Shown: positions 1-7,714 of the stretch, piece by piece
Layout: each line of letters begins with the position of its first letter
Position numbering within the stretch: position 1 is the first letter of the stretch
Assembly: GCF_934230905.1 (NCBI RefSeq)
Contig: NZ_CAKQFJ010000035.1
Span: 1 to 16,725 of the forward strand
DNA length: 16,725 nt
Direction: 5' to 3'
Source: an uncultured Veillonella sp.
Lineage (GTDB): Bacteria > Bacillota > Negativicutes > Veillonellales > Veillonellaceae
Notes under the pieces: model-generated
What the model was told of the DNA's origin: nothing
Seen by the model: only the letters and a program-made list of their open reading frames with translations
Databases searched by the model: none
Translations under genes and position numbers: made by a program

Positions 1-3
1 ATT

Positions 4-46
4 AAACCCTTATAACACTAGTAAATATCTAGTGTTATAAGGGTTT
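4..46 (-). terminator. Long inverted repeat, probable terminator of the ilv operon
   Basis: A perfect 18-bp inverted repeat (arms 4-21 and 29-46, 7-nt loop) lies 57 nt beyond the ilvC stop. The arms are AT-rich with a GGG/CCC clamp at the base, followed by TTTT on the plus strand and TTT on the minus strand. It could stop transcription in both directions. Assignment to the ilv operon rests on position; the gene on the other side is outside the window. Confidence 0.7.
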
Positions 47-102
47 TCACACACACTTTTTGTCCTATAAGCCCTTTATAAGAGATTACCTATGTAAGAC
101 TC

Positions 103-1110
103 TTATTTCAACCAGCTCATCAAGTTGCGAAGTTCTGCACCAACTGGTTCGATTGGATGAACAGCTGCTGCTTCGCGATGTTCTTTAAGGAATTTTTGAC
201 CATTTTTGGAATCAGCCAAGAATTCATCAGCAAATTTACCAGATTGAATATCAGCTAAGATTTGTTTCATAGCTTCTTTTACTGCTGGAGTAATTACGCG
301 AGGACCTGCATAGTAGTCACCATATTCTGCTGTGTTAGAAATGGAGTTACGCATTTTTTGGAAACCACCTTCGTAAATAAGGTCTACAATCAATTTCATT
401 TCATGTAAACATTCGAAGTAAGCGTTTACAGGTTCATAACCAGCTTCAGTTAACACTTCAAAACCAGTTTGAATCAATGCAGTCAAACCACCACACAATA
501 CAGCTTGTTCACCGAACAAGTCAGTTTCTGTTTCAGATTTGAAATTAGTTTCCAAAATACCTGCACGACCGCCGCCGATACCGCAAGTCCAAGCTAATGC
601 TACTTCTTCAGTATCACCAGATGGGTCTTTTTCTACGGCATACAAGCAAGGAACACCGGAACCTTCTTGGTATGTACGACGTACTAAGTGACCAGGGCCT
701 TTAGGAGCTACCATGAATACGTTGATATCTTCACGAGGAACGATTTTACCGAAGTGAATGTTAAAACCATGAGCAAATGCTAAGTATGCACCTTGTTTCA
801 AATTAGGAGCGATATCTTTTGCATAAACATCTGCTTGTAATTCGTCTGGAATCAATACCATAACGATGTCTGCGCCTTTAACAGCTTCTGCAGTTTCTTT
901 TACAGGAAGACCTGCTTCTTCAGCTACTGCCCAACTTTTAGAACCAGCACGAAGACCGATAGTTACGTCAAAACCATTTTCTTTCAAGTTTAATGCATGA
1001 GCATGACCTTGAGAACCGTAACCTAAAACTGTAATTTTTTTGCCTTCCAATTTACTTAAATTGCAATCTTCATCATAGTAAACTGTTGTACCTAAAATTT
1101 TACCTGCCAT
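103..1110 (-). CDS. ilvC: Ketol-acid reductoisomerase
   Basis: IlvC converts 2-acetolactate and 2-aceto-2-hydroxybutanoate to the 2,3-dihydroxy acids, using Mg2+ and NAD(P)H, in valine/isoleucine synthesis. The product is 335 aa, the usual length of the short class I form. The Rossmann motif GYGSQGHAHALNL is at about residues 30-42, and a loop with Arg54, Ser57 and Ser59 suggests NADPH preference. The C-terminal knotted domain has DLFGEQAVLCGG and ECLHEMKLIVDLIYEGG, which carry the metal-binding acidic residues. The frame stays open upstream to 1185, but the start at 1110 is chosen because GGAGG lies 9 nt before it and the conserved IlvC sequence begins there. It is the last gene of the ilv cluster, after a 183-nt gap that may hold its own promoter. 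Cytoplasmic. Confidence 0.97.
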   Translation of the reverse strand: MAGKILGTTVYYDEDCNLSKLEGKKITVLGYGSQGHAHALNLKENGFDVTIGLRAGSKSWAVAEEAGLPVKETAEAVKGADIVMVLIPDELQADVYAKDIAPNLKQGAYLAFAHGFNIHFGKIVPREDINVFMVAPKGPGHLVRRTYQEGSGVPCLYAVEKDPSGDTEEVALAWTCGIGGGRAGILETNFKSETETDLFGEQAVLCGGLTALIQTGFEVLTEAGYEPVNAYFECLHEMKLIVDLIYEGGFQKMRNSISNTAEYGDYYAGPRVITPAVKEAMKQILADIQSGKFADEFLADSKNGQKFLKEHREAAAVHPIEPVGAELRNLMSWLK

Positions 1111-1151
1111 GTTAGACAACCTCCAATTTATATTCAATAGAATATCTAATA

Positions 1152-1200
1152 TATATACTGTACACAATCTTGCAAATAATTGCAAGGTTTCCAGTGTATA
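1152..1200 (-). repeat. Nested inverted repeat in the ilvC 5' region
   Basis: A perfect 7-bp stem with a 4-nt loop (CTTGCAA at 1169-1175, TTGCAAG at 1180-1186) sits 58 nt before ilvC. A second pair of arms encloses it (1152-1160 with 1192-1200, 8 of 9 pairs). There is no T-tract, so it is not a terminator. It could be a structured mRNA leader or a palindromic operator. Its function is unknown. Confidence 0.45.
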
Positions 1201-1222
1201 TCGTAATTTATCGAATAGTCAA
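1195..1222 (-). promoter_or_regulatory. Candidate internal promoter for ilvC
   Basis: On the minus strand TTGACT (1222-1217) and TATACA (1200-1195) are separated by 16 nt. They match the -35 and -10 consensus at 5/6 and 4/6 positions. The site lies in the 183-nt gap between the ABC ATPase gene and ilvC, long enough for separate expression of ilvC. The DNA is AT-rich, so chance matches are likely. Confidence 0.35.
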
Positions 1223-1293
1223 ATAGACTAATTCACAACTAAATTTGTACCCTTTTTGTATTAAAAAAATATGAATTCTGATAATTTCATACC

Positions 1294-2079
1294 TTATTTA
1301 ACGATGACCCAAGGGCGATTATGTTCCCATACAACGGATACATCAATTCCAAATACATCAGTTAGAATATCATCAGTTAAGATATCTTCCTTCCTGCCTT
1401 TATAAACAATAAGTCCATCTTTGATAATCGCCACATGTGTAATACTAGGCATAATTTCTTCAATTTGATGAGAAACATAAATAAATGGCTTTTTCTCATC
1501 CCGTGCCATGCTCTCTACGGTTTTTAAAAATTGCTCACGAGCAGGCAAATCAAGTCCAGAACAAGGCTCATCCAATATGAGCAAATCTGGATTTGCCATG
1601 ATAGCCCGGGCCAATAATACACGTCGTTGTTCACCAACGGACAAGGTTGAGAATTTATGACCTTCCAAATAGGAAATTTTAAACTCTGCCATTAATTCAG
1701 ATGCCTTCTTGCGTTGTTCATCTGTAACATCTTTATACACGCCAATAGTATTAAATGCACCAGACAAAACAACATTTTCTACCAATTGTCGATCCAATGT
1801 AGATTGAAATTGACCTAATGTAGCACTTACAAAGCCTAAACGATTTTTAATCTTTACCCATGCATATTTACCAAATTCATGACCAAATACTCGCAATAGA
1901 CCAGTTGTAGGGATTTGATAAGCAGGAATCATACTGAGCATTGTCGATTTACCAGCCCCATTAAGGCCTAATAATGCCCAGTTTTCACCTTCTTCCACAT
2001 GCCAATCTACGCCTTTTAGGATTTCTCGACCATCACGACGAAACTTGACATCTTCATAATGTAGTACTTCACTACTCAC
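1294..2079 (-). CDS. Stand-alone ABC transporter ATP-binding protein (YlmA/ModF-like)
   Basis: This is a 261-aa ATP-binding cassette with no attached membrane domain. Visible motifs are Walker A GLNGAGKST (38-46), signature LSVGEQ (146-151), Walker B LLILDEP (166-172), D-loop SGLD (174-177) and switch histidine H204. The Q-loop region reads GFVSATLGQF, lacking the usual glutamine at the start of the loop, as I recall for YlmA/ModF-type cassettes. The start is GTG at 2079 with GGAG 8 nt upstream, and the ilvN stop is only 11 nt away, so it is co-transcribed with ilv genes. No permease or binding protein is adjacent, and the substrate cannot be told from sequence. It may energise an unlinked permease or be a soluble ABC-F-like or regulatory protein; the single cassette argues against ABC-F. 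Confidence 0.85.
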   Translation of the reverse strand: MSSEVLHYEDVKFRRDGREILKGVDWHVEEGENWALLGLNGAGKSTMLSMIPAYQIPTTGLLRVFGHEFGKYAWVKIKNRLGFVSATLGQFQSTLDRQLVENVVLSGAFNTIGVYKDVTDEQRKKASELMAEFKISYLEGHKFSTLSVGEQRRVLLARAIMANPDLLILDEPCSGLDLPAREQFLKTVESMARDEKKPFIYVSHQIEEIMPSITHVAIIKDGLIVYKGRKEDILTDDILTDVFGIDVSVVWEHNRPWVIVK

Positions 2080-2090
2080 ACAATCATCTC

Positions 2091-2579
2091 CTACATTTTT
2101 TCTCCACGACTCATAGCAGTAATACCTGTTTTAGCTATTTCAAGGATACCATAGGTTTCCATAATTTGTACGAAACCACGTAGTTTATCATCACTACCGA
2201 TGACTTCTATAATCATAGAGGTAGGAGAAATATCAAGTACATTGCCACGGTATACATCGGCGATTTGGACAATTTGAGAGCGAGTAGTAGAGGTTGCTTT
2301 TACCTTGATAAGCATTAGCTCACGACAAACTACATCATGGTCATCAAATACTTTTACCTTAACCACGTCAATAAGCTTATAAATTTGCTTCTGAATTTGA
2401 TCAAGAGCTCGATCATCAGCTTCTACAGTAAGTGTAATACGTGCATAACCTGGCTTATTAGTAACGCCAGACGTCATTTTAGTAACATTAAAACCACGAC
2501 GATTAAAGAGTGCTAAGATACGTGCACCAATACCTGCCGTATTTTTGGCAATCACCAACACTTGATGTTCCTTAGCCAT
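2091..2579 (-). CDS. ilvN: Acetolactate synthase small (regulatory) subunit
   Basis: This 162-aa subunit activates the IlvB catalytic subunit and gives feedback inhibition by valine. An N-terminal ACT domain (about residues 5-75, starting HQVLVIAKNTAGIGARILAL) is followed by the C-terminal ALS small-subunit domain (about 82-158, with RELMLIKV and YGILEIAKTGITAMSRG). The length is typical. The ATG is 1 nt after the ilvB stop (TAA-A-ATG), with AAGGGG inside the ilvB end, so translation is probably coupled to ilvB, fitting 1:1 assembly. The symbol ilvH would be equally acceptable. Confidence 0.95.
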   Translation of the reverse strand: MAKEHQVLVIAKNTAGIGARILALFNRRGFNVTKMTSGVTNKPGYARITLTVEADDRALDQIQKQIYKLIDVVKVKVFDDHDVVCRELMLIKVKATSTTRSQIVQIADVYRGNVLDISPTSMIIEVIGSDDKLRGFVQIMETYGILEIAKTGITAMSRGEKM

Positions 2580-2580
2580 T

Positions 2581-4290
2581 TTATAGCACCCCTTTCTTGC
2601 CCATCATACCACTAACAGTACCACCTGCTGGAATCATAGGTAAAACATTATCCTCACGCTCAACGCGACAATCTAGTACAATACTTTCATCAGACGTAAT
2701 ATACGATTTAAAATCCTTATTAAACGTTTCAACGGAATCAAGACGAGCCGCTTTTAAGTCGAATGCATCAGCCAACTTTAAGAAATCCGGACTCACGTCT
2801 AAATCTACATACGAATAACGTCGATTATTAAAGATTTCTTGCCATTGACGAACCATGCCAAGATAACCATTATTAATAATTACAATTTTTATTGGTAAAT
2901 TATACTGACGTACCATCATGAGCTCTTCGCAAGTCATTTGGAATCCACCATCACCAACAACAAGAATAACTTGTTTATTTGGTGCTCCGACCTGAGCGCC
3001 AATTGCAGCTGGCAAACCATAACCCATCGTACCAGCACCACCGGAAGTTACAATCGTATGTGGAGCTTTATGTGTTAAAAATTGTGCTGCCCACATTTGA
3101 TGTTGACCTACATCAGTGACAATAATAGCATCTTGTTCAGCAATTTTATTAAGTTCAGATAATACATATTGCGGATGTAATTCGCCATGTGTCGATTTAG
3201 GAATAACCATAGGGTATTCCTGTTGCCATTCACGGATTTGTTCAATCCACGCTTCATGCTGTGTAGAGTCCACAAGGGTATTAAGTTCGGATAAAACTCG
3301 TTTTAAATCACCTACGATTGGTACGTTAATAGTAACGTTTTTATCGATTTCAGCAGGATCGATGTCGATATGAATGATTTTTGCTTTTTTACAGAAAAAA
3401 TCAGGATGCCCTGTAATCCGGTCATGGAAACGAATGCCAGCAGCAATCACAAGATCCGCCTCTTCCGTACAATTATTGGCAGCTACCGAACCGTGCATTC
3501 CTACCATACCAAGAGCTAGTTCATGATTGCCAGGGAACCCACCAAGGCCTACAAGGGTATTAGCTACAGGAATCTGTGCTTTTTCAGCCAATTCCTTAAG
3601 TTCTGCCATAGCACCAGATTTTAAAACACCTGCACCAGCAATAATTAAAGGACGTTTAGCATTCTTAATAAGTGTGGCCGCTTTTTTAATTTGACCTTGG
3701 TGGCCTTTATACGTAGGATCATAGCCTTCAAGATGAATTGGTACATCAAATAATTTATTGTATTCTGCCATGGATATTTTTTCAGTTTGAATATCCTTAG
3801 GAATATCAATCAATACAGGGCCAGGACGACCTGTACCAGCAATAAAATACGCTTCCTTAATAATCCGAGGTAAATCGTGAATATCTTGAACAAGATAATT
3901 ATGCTTTGTAATAGGCATCGTAATACCTTGAATATCCGCCTCTTGGAAAGAGTCTTTACCAATTAGAGGACGGCCAACCTGTCCTGTAATCGCTACCATA
4001 GGAACCGAATCCATATAAGCAGTCATAATGCCAGTTACAAGATTAGTGGCACCTGGACCAGATGTAGCAAGGCACACACCAACTTTACCAGATACGCGAG
4101 CGTACCCATCGGCCGCATGAGCAGCACCTTGTTCGTGACGTACGAAATAATGTTTAATTTCAGGGAAGCTATAAATTTCATCATAAATAGGAATAACAGC
4201 GCCACCTGGATATCCAAACATGTCAGTTACACCAAGGCGATGCAATGTTTCAAGGACAATACGTGCCCCATTAATTGTTTCTGCGCTCAT
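2581..4290 (-). CDS. ilvB: Acetolactate synthase large (catalytic) subunit
   Basis: IlvB is a thiamine-diphosphate enzyme that joins two pyruvates to 2-acetolactate, or pyruvate and 2-oxobutanoate to 2-aceto-2-hydroxybutanoate. The product is 569 aa, the normal family length. The catalytic Glu53 lies in RHEQGAAHAADGYAR. The Mg2+/ThDP motif runs from GDGGF (446-450) to NNGYLGMVRQ (473-482). The three expected domains are visible: N-terminal Pyr, central FAD-type (about 195-335), C-terminal PP. AAAGGG precedes the ATG, 17 nt after the ilvA stop. It acts with IlvN in the cytoplasm. Confidence 0.97.
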   Translation of the reverse strand: MSAETINGARIVLETLHRLGVTDMFGYPGGAVIPIYDEIYSFPEIKHYFVRHEQGAAHAADGYARVSGKVGVCLATSGPGATNLVTGIMTAYMDSVPMVAITGQVGRPLIGKDSFQEADIQGITMPITKHNYLVQDIHDLPRIIKEAYFIAGTGRPGPVLIDIPKDIQTEKISMAEYNKLFDVPIHLEGYDPTYKGHQGQIKKAATLIKNAKRPLIIAGAGVLKSGAMAELKELAEKAQIPVANTLVGLGGFPGNHELALGMVGMHGSVAANNCTEEADLVIAAGIRFHDRITGHPDFFCKKAKIIHIDIDPAEIDKNVTINVPIVGDLKRVLSELNTLVDSTQHEAWIEQIREWQQEYPMVIPKSTHGELHPQYVLSELNKIAEQDAIIVTDVGQHQMWAAQFLTHKAPHTIVTSGGAGTMGYGLPAAIGAQVGAPNKQVILVVGDGGFQMTCEELMMVRQYNLPIKIVIINNGYLGMVRQWQEIFNNRRYSYVDLDVSPDFLKLADAFDLKAARLDSVETFNKDFKSYITSDESIVLDCRVEREDNVLPMIPAGGTVSGMMGKKGVL

Positions 4291-4307
4291 AGGAACCCTT
4301 TCACCAG

Positions 4308-5531
4308 CTACTCAGATAAAATCTCGCTGGAATTTAAACGTTTAATGGTATAACCATTCTTTTTAAAAGTATCAATAATGCTTTGAATATGCTCTTCGCC
4401 ATTTGTTTCTACAGTTACTTGTAATTCCACTTCATGGAAGCGATCTAGATTTTTAAACTGATTATGATCAAGCTTGATAACATTAGCGTCCGCATCAGCT
4501 AACATTTGAGATACTGCAACTAATTGACCTGGTTTATCTGGAAGATTTACCGAGAATGTAAAAATACGCCCACGTAATACAAGGCCTTTATTAATCATGG
4601 ACGAAATGGTTAATACATCAATATTACCACCGCTAACGATAGCTACGACTTTTTTATCACGACAGTTTAACTTTTTAAGACCTGCTAAAGGCAAAATACC
4701 AGAATTTTCTGCTACCAATTTATGTTTTTCAACAAGCAACAAAAAAGCTTCCATCAACTCGTAGTCAGATACAGTAACAATTTCATCCACATATTGTTTG
4801 ATATAGTCTAGTGTAGTATCACCGATAAGACGTACTGCTGTACCATCTGCAATAGTAGCCACTTCATCTAATGGTACTGGTTTGCCTGCTTTAAGGGCAG
4901 ACAATGCACTAGCAGCACCTTCTGGTTCTACACCGATTACCTTGATACTAGGATTTTTTAACTTAGCAGCTGCTGCAATACCGGATACAATGCCACCGCC
5001 CCCTACAGGAACGAGCAATACATCCGCATCAGGTAATTCTTCAAGAACTTCGAGGGCAATAGTCCCTTGGCCTTCGATAACATCTTCATCATCAAAAGGA
5101 TGGACGAATACATAGCCATGTTCTTGTTGCAATTCCATCGCCTTTTGGTACGCTTCGTCATAAATCTCACCAGATAATACAACCTCTGCGCCATACTGTT
5201 TTGTAGCATTCACCTTAATAAGAGGCGTATGTTTTGGCATGACGATGGTCGCCTTAATGCCAAGGCGTTTAGCTGCAAGAGCTACACCTTGTGCATGGTT
5301 GCCGGCAGACGCAGCAATAACACCACGAGCCTTTTCCTCTTCCGTCAATTTAGCAATTTTATTGTATGCTCCGCGCACCTTAAAGGAGCCCGTAATTTGT
5401 AAGTTTTCTGGCTTGATATATACATCATTGCCACATTCATCAGAAAACACATCGCTATGAAGCAGTTTAGTTTTTACCGTAATCGTGCTCAACCGTTCAC
5501 GGGCTTCCATAAAATCATATAATTTATGCAT
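4308..5531 (-). CDS. ilvA: Threonine ammonia-lyase with C-terminal ACT domain
   Basis: This PLP enzyme deaminates threonine to 2-oxobutanoate, the committed step to isoleucine. Lys51 in the segment TGSFKVRGA should form the Schiff base. SAGNHAQG (75-82) and the phosphate-binding GGGG (177-180) match the fold-type II family. One ACT domain follows at about 324-400 (FTFSVNLPDKPGQL onward). At 407 aa it resembles the medium-length TdcB-plus-ACT form rather than the about 510-aa enterobacterial IlvA. A catabolic role cannot be excluded from the protein alone, but its place between ilvD and ilvB argues for biosynthesis. The ATG at 5531 has AGGTG 4 nt upstream; Met8 is an alternative start. Confidence 0.93.
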   Translation of the reverse strand: MHKLYDFMEARERLSTITVKTKLLHSDVFSDECGNDVYIKPENLQITGSFKVRGAYNKIAKLTEEEKARGVIAASAGNHAQGVALAAKRLGIKATIVMPKHTPLIKVNATKQYGAEVVLSGEIYDEAYQKAMELQQEHGYVFVHPFDDEDVIEGQGTIALEVLEELPDADVLLVPVGGGGIVSGIAAAAKLKNPSIKVIGVEPEGAASALSALKAGKPVPLDEVATIADGTAVRLIGDTTLDYIKQYVDEIVTVSDYELMEAFLLLVEKHKLVAENSGILPLAGLKKLNCRDKKVVAIVSGGNIDVLTISSMINKGLVLRGRIFTFSVNLPDKPGQLVAVSQMLADADANVIKLDHNQFKNLDRFHEVELQVTVETNGEEHIQSIIDTFKKNGYTIKRLNSSEILSE

Positions 5532-5570
5532 AAGACACCTATTCTTGTAGTAATAACAATACTTCTCCTA

Positions 5571-7241
5571 TTAGTCTTCTAAAATTTCAATCGCACCTTG
5601 TGCTGCAGAAGATACATGAAGAGCATATTTTTTAAGGTATCCAGTTACATTAGATTTGAATGGTTTTAATGCAGCCATACGACGAGCAATTTCATCATCG
5701 GATACAGCTAATTCTAATTTACCGTTAGGAATATCAATGTTGATGATATCGCCATCTTGAACAATAGCAATTGTGCCACCAGCAGCTGCTTCTGGAGATA
5801 CGTGACCGATGGATGCACCACGCGTAGCACCGGAGAAACGACCATCTGTCAACAATGCTACATCTTTATCGAGCCCCATACCAGCGATCATGGATGTAGG
5901 TGTCAACATTTCGCGCATACCAGGACCACCTTTAGGACCTTCATAGCGAATAACCACAACATCGCCTTTTACAATTTTACCACCCGTAATAGCTTCTACT
6001 GCATCTTCTTCGCTATCAAATACTTTTGCTGGCCCAGAGTGAACAAGCATTTCTTCATCAACAGCACCAGCCTTTACAACAGAACCGTCTACTGCAAGAT
6101 TACCTTTCAATACGGCAATACCACCTGTTTCATGAACCGGATTATTCCAAGGATGAATTACATCTTCGTCATATACATGAGCTACATCTGCTATTTCACC
6201 TTGTGTTTTAAGAGCTACTGTTTTACATTCTGTATTAAGATGACCATTATCAGCCAAACGTTTCAATACAGCGGATACACCACCAGCATAGTACAAGTCT
6301 TCGATGAAGTATTTACCAGATGGAGATAATTTAGACAATTGAGGAATTTCTTGAGCGATGCGTGCAAAATCATCAAGTGTTAAATCGATACCGGCTTCAT
6401 GTGCGATAGCTGGTAAATGAAGTGCCGTATTAGAGGATCCGCCCAACGCCATATCAAGCCGAACAGCATTTTCAAAAGCTTCTTTTGTCATAATATCTTT
6501 TGGACGAAGATTAGCTTCTAGCACTTTCACAGCTTGCATACCTGCATGTTTAGCAAGGCGTAAACGTTCAGAGAATACAGCTGGAATTGTACCATTTCCT
6601 GGAAGGCCCATACCAAGTGCTTCTGTTAAGCAGTTCATTGTATTTGCAGTATACATACCGGAACAAGAACCGCATGTAGGACATGCACTATTTTCTATGT
6701 CAGCTAATTCTGCATCGCCCATTTCACCTGTTTGATGTTTGCCTACTGCTTCGAATACGTCAGACAAACCAATTTTTTTGCCATTATGTACGCCAGCAAG
6801 CATAGCGCCACCAGATACAAATACGGAAGGAATATTAAGACGAGCTGCTGCAATCAACATACCTGGTACAATTTTATCGCAGTTTGGAATAAATACCATC
6901 GCATCGAATGGAGTTGCCATAGCAGTAGCTTCAATAGAATCAGCAACAATATTACGTGTTACCAAAGAATATTTCATACCGATATGATTCATTGCAAGAC
7001 CATCGCAAATACCAATTGTGTTAAATTCGATTGGTACACCACCTGCGTTGCGAATACCATCTTTTACGGCTTGTACAATATTTTTCAAGCCCACATGACC
7101 AGGAATAATTTCATTGAAGGAATTAGCAATACCAATGACTGGTCTACCTAATTCTTCATCTACGAAACCGAGTGCTTTTAATAAAGATCTGTGTGGTGCA
7201 CGTGCTACGCCTGTTTTTAAATTGTCACTTCTACAACTCAT
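5571..7241 (-). CDS. ilvD: Dihydroxy-acid dehydratase
   Basis: IlvD dehydrates 2,3-dihydroxy-isovalerate and -methylvalerate to the 2-oxoacids of valine and isoleucine. The product is 556 aa. Cluster ligands are Cys121 (PNCDKIVPGM) and Cys193 (CPTCGSCSGM). The early segment NSFNEIIPGHVGL lacks the third cysteine of the [2Fe-2S] class, so this is probably the oxygen-sensitive [4Fe-4S] type, fitting an anaerobe. The start at 7241 is chosen because GAGGAG is placed just upstream and MSCRSDNLKTG is a family-like N-terminus; an upstream Met codon at 7289 would begin inside the leader. It is the first structural gene of the operon, 55 nt downstream of an intrinsic terminator that should act as an attenuator. 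Confidence 0.96.
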   Translation of the reverse strand: MSCRSDNLKTGVARAPHRSLLKALGFVDEELGRPVIGIANSFNEIIPGHVGLKNIVQAVKDGIRNAGGVPIEFNTIGICDGLAMNHIGMKYSLVTRNIVADSIEATAMATPFDAMVFIPNCDKIVPGMLIAAARLNIPSVFVSGGAMLAGVHNGKKIGLSDVFEAVGKHQTGEMGDAELADIENSACPTCGSCSGMYTANTMNCLTEALGMGLPGNGTIPAVFSERLRLAKHAGMQAVKVLEANLRPKDIMTKEAFENAVRLDMALGGSSNTALHLPAIAHEAGIDLTLDDFARIAQEIPQLSKLSPSGKYFIEDLYYAGGVSAVLKRLADNGHLNTECKTVALKTQGEIADVAHVYDEDVIHPWNNPVHETGGIAVLKGNLAVDGSVVKAGAVDEEMLVHSGPAKVFDSEEDAVEAITGGKIVKGDVVVIRYEGPKGGPGMREMLTPTSMIAGMGLDKDVALLTDGRFSGATRGASIGHVSPEAAAGGTIAIVQDGDIINIDIPNGKLELAVSDDEIARRMAALKPFKSNVTGYLKKYALHVSSAAQGAIEILED

Positions 7242-7261
7242 GATATTCTCCTCACTTCTTT

Positions 7262-7288
7262 TGAAAGTATCCACTTGGATGGCTTTCA
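7262..7288 (-). promoter_or_regulatory. Stem-loop between attenuator and ilvD ribosome binding site
   Basis: TGAAAG (7288-7283 in minus orientation) pairs with CTTTCA (7267-7262). Inside it ATCCA pairs with TGGAT around a very small loop. The hairpin lies between the terminator and the ilvD Shine-Dalgarno and would form the 5' region of any read-through or processed ilvD mRNA. It lacks a T-tract. Function unknown; stabilisation or translation control are possible. Confidence 0.4.
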
Positions 7289-7296
7289 CAATGAAT

Positions 7297-7326
7297 AAAA
7301 AAAAGACGATTCAAAAGAACCGTCTT
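7297..7326 (-). terminator. Intrinsic terminator (attenuator) in the ilvD leader
   Basis: In minus orientation AAGACGGTTC (7326-7317) pairs with GAATCGTCTT (7312-7303) over 10 positions with one G-U, around a TTTT loop. It runs straight into a T-tract ending at 7297. It precedes ilvD by 55 nt and follows the leader ORF, so it would block ilvD transcription unless prevented from forming. Confidence 0.85.
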
Positions 7327-7471
7327 AAAAGTTTACAAATGATATTCCTTTTGCTTACAGAATTCCTACATACATAAAAACCTATGTACCCCATGGAATA
7401 CATACAAATAAGAAACAATATAGTCAAATCTTATTGATTGTATATAAAACCATTCGCGGAACTTTCAAGAC
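7322..7471 (-). promoter_or_regulatory. Predicted antiterminator pairing for the ilv attenuator
   Basis: GTCTTGAAAGTT (7471-7460, codons 31-35 of the leader ORF) is complementary over 12 positions, with one G-U, to AACTTTTAAGAC (7333-7322). The second segment includes the first five bases of the terminator stem, so the two pairings exclude each other. A ribosome stalled on the Ile/Leu/Val codons (4-22) would leave codons 31-35 free and allow this duplex; a ribosome reaching the stop codon would tend to cover or pass them. Read by eye, not folded by program. Confidence 0.65.
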
Positions 7472-7562
7472 AAAAACGTGTTAAGTTGTTGTTCATAATT
7501 CGAATGTTTTTAATAATCACGATCAGCGCGATAATCAACAAGCTAATGACTAAACCGAACAT
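7431..7562 (-). CDS. Ile/Leu/Val-rich leader peptide of the ilv operon
   Basis: This 43-codon ORF has a strong Shine-Dalgarno, AGGAGG, a few nt before ATG at 7562. Codons 4-22 encode LVISLLIIALIVIIKNIRI, with 14 of 19 residues Ile, Leu or Val. The remainder is polar with no such run. It sits between a promoter and an attenuator ahead of ilvD, the arrangement of a branched-chain amino acid leader peptide: ribosome stalling at hungry codons would favour antitermination. A longer reading from 7625 exists, but it would start upstream of the predicted transcription start. The hydrophobic run could also be one membrane helix, so a small membrane protein is the main alternative. Confidence 0.75.
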   Translation of the reverse strand: MFGLVISLLIIALIVIIKNIRIMNNNLTRFCLESSANGFIYNQ

Positions 7563-7596
7563 GTTTCCTCCTAAAATTATCTGTAACGATAAGACT

Positions 7597-7625
7597 ATAA
7601 TAACACGTTCTATAGTGTCATGCAA
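7597..7625 (-). promoter_or_regulatory. Promoter of the ilv operon leader
   Basis: In minus orientation TTGCAT (7625-7620) is followed after 17 nt by TATTAT (7602-7597), 5/6 to the -10 consensus. TG one base before the -10 makes it an extended -10. AT-rich DNA upstream could act as an UP element. The start would be near 7590, giving about 28 nt before the leader ORF. Confidence 0.65.
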
Positions 7626-7714
7626 TAAATATTCTATAGATTTATTATATTTTTTTTATAAGGTTTACCATACAAAATAACTATAACCCTATATTTGCAT
7701 GAATTATATGCTTA

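Noticed and set aside
1111..1185. Upstream in-frame start for ilvC at 1185
   Set aside because: The extra 25 residues are not IlvC-like, overlap the palindromic region, and have no ribosome binding site; GGAGG is placed for 1110.
5757..7151. Long plus-strand open frames opposite ilvD (190 and 139 codons)
   Set aside because: They are low-complexity antisense readings of a well conserved gene, without ribosome binding sites or recognisable domains.
7242..7289. Upstream in-frame start for ilvD at 7289
   Set aside because: It would translate through the stem-loop and the ribosome binding site; the conserved N-terminus and GAGGAG support 7241.
7297..7600. T-box riboswitch ahead of ilvD
   Set aside because: No AGGGTGG-type T-box sequence precedes the terminator; an Ile/Leu/Val-rich translated leader and complementary segments explain the region better.
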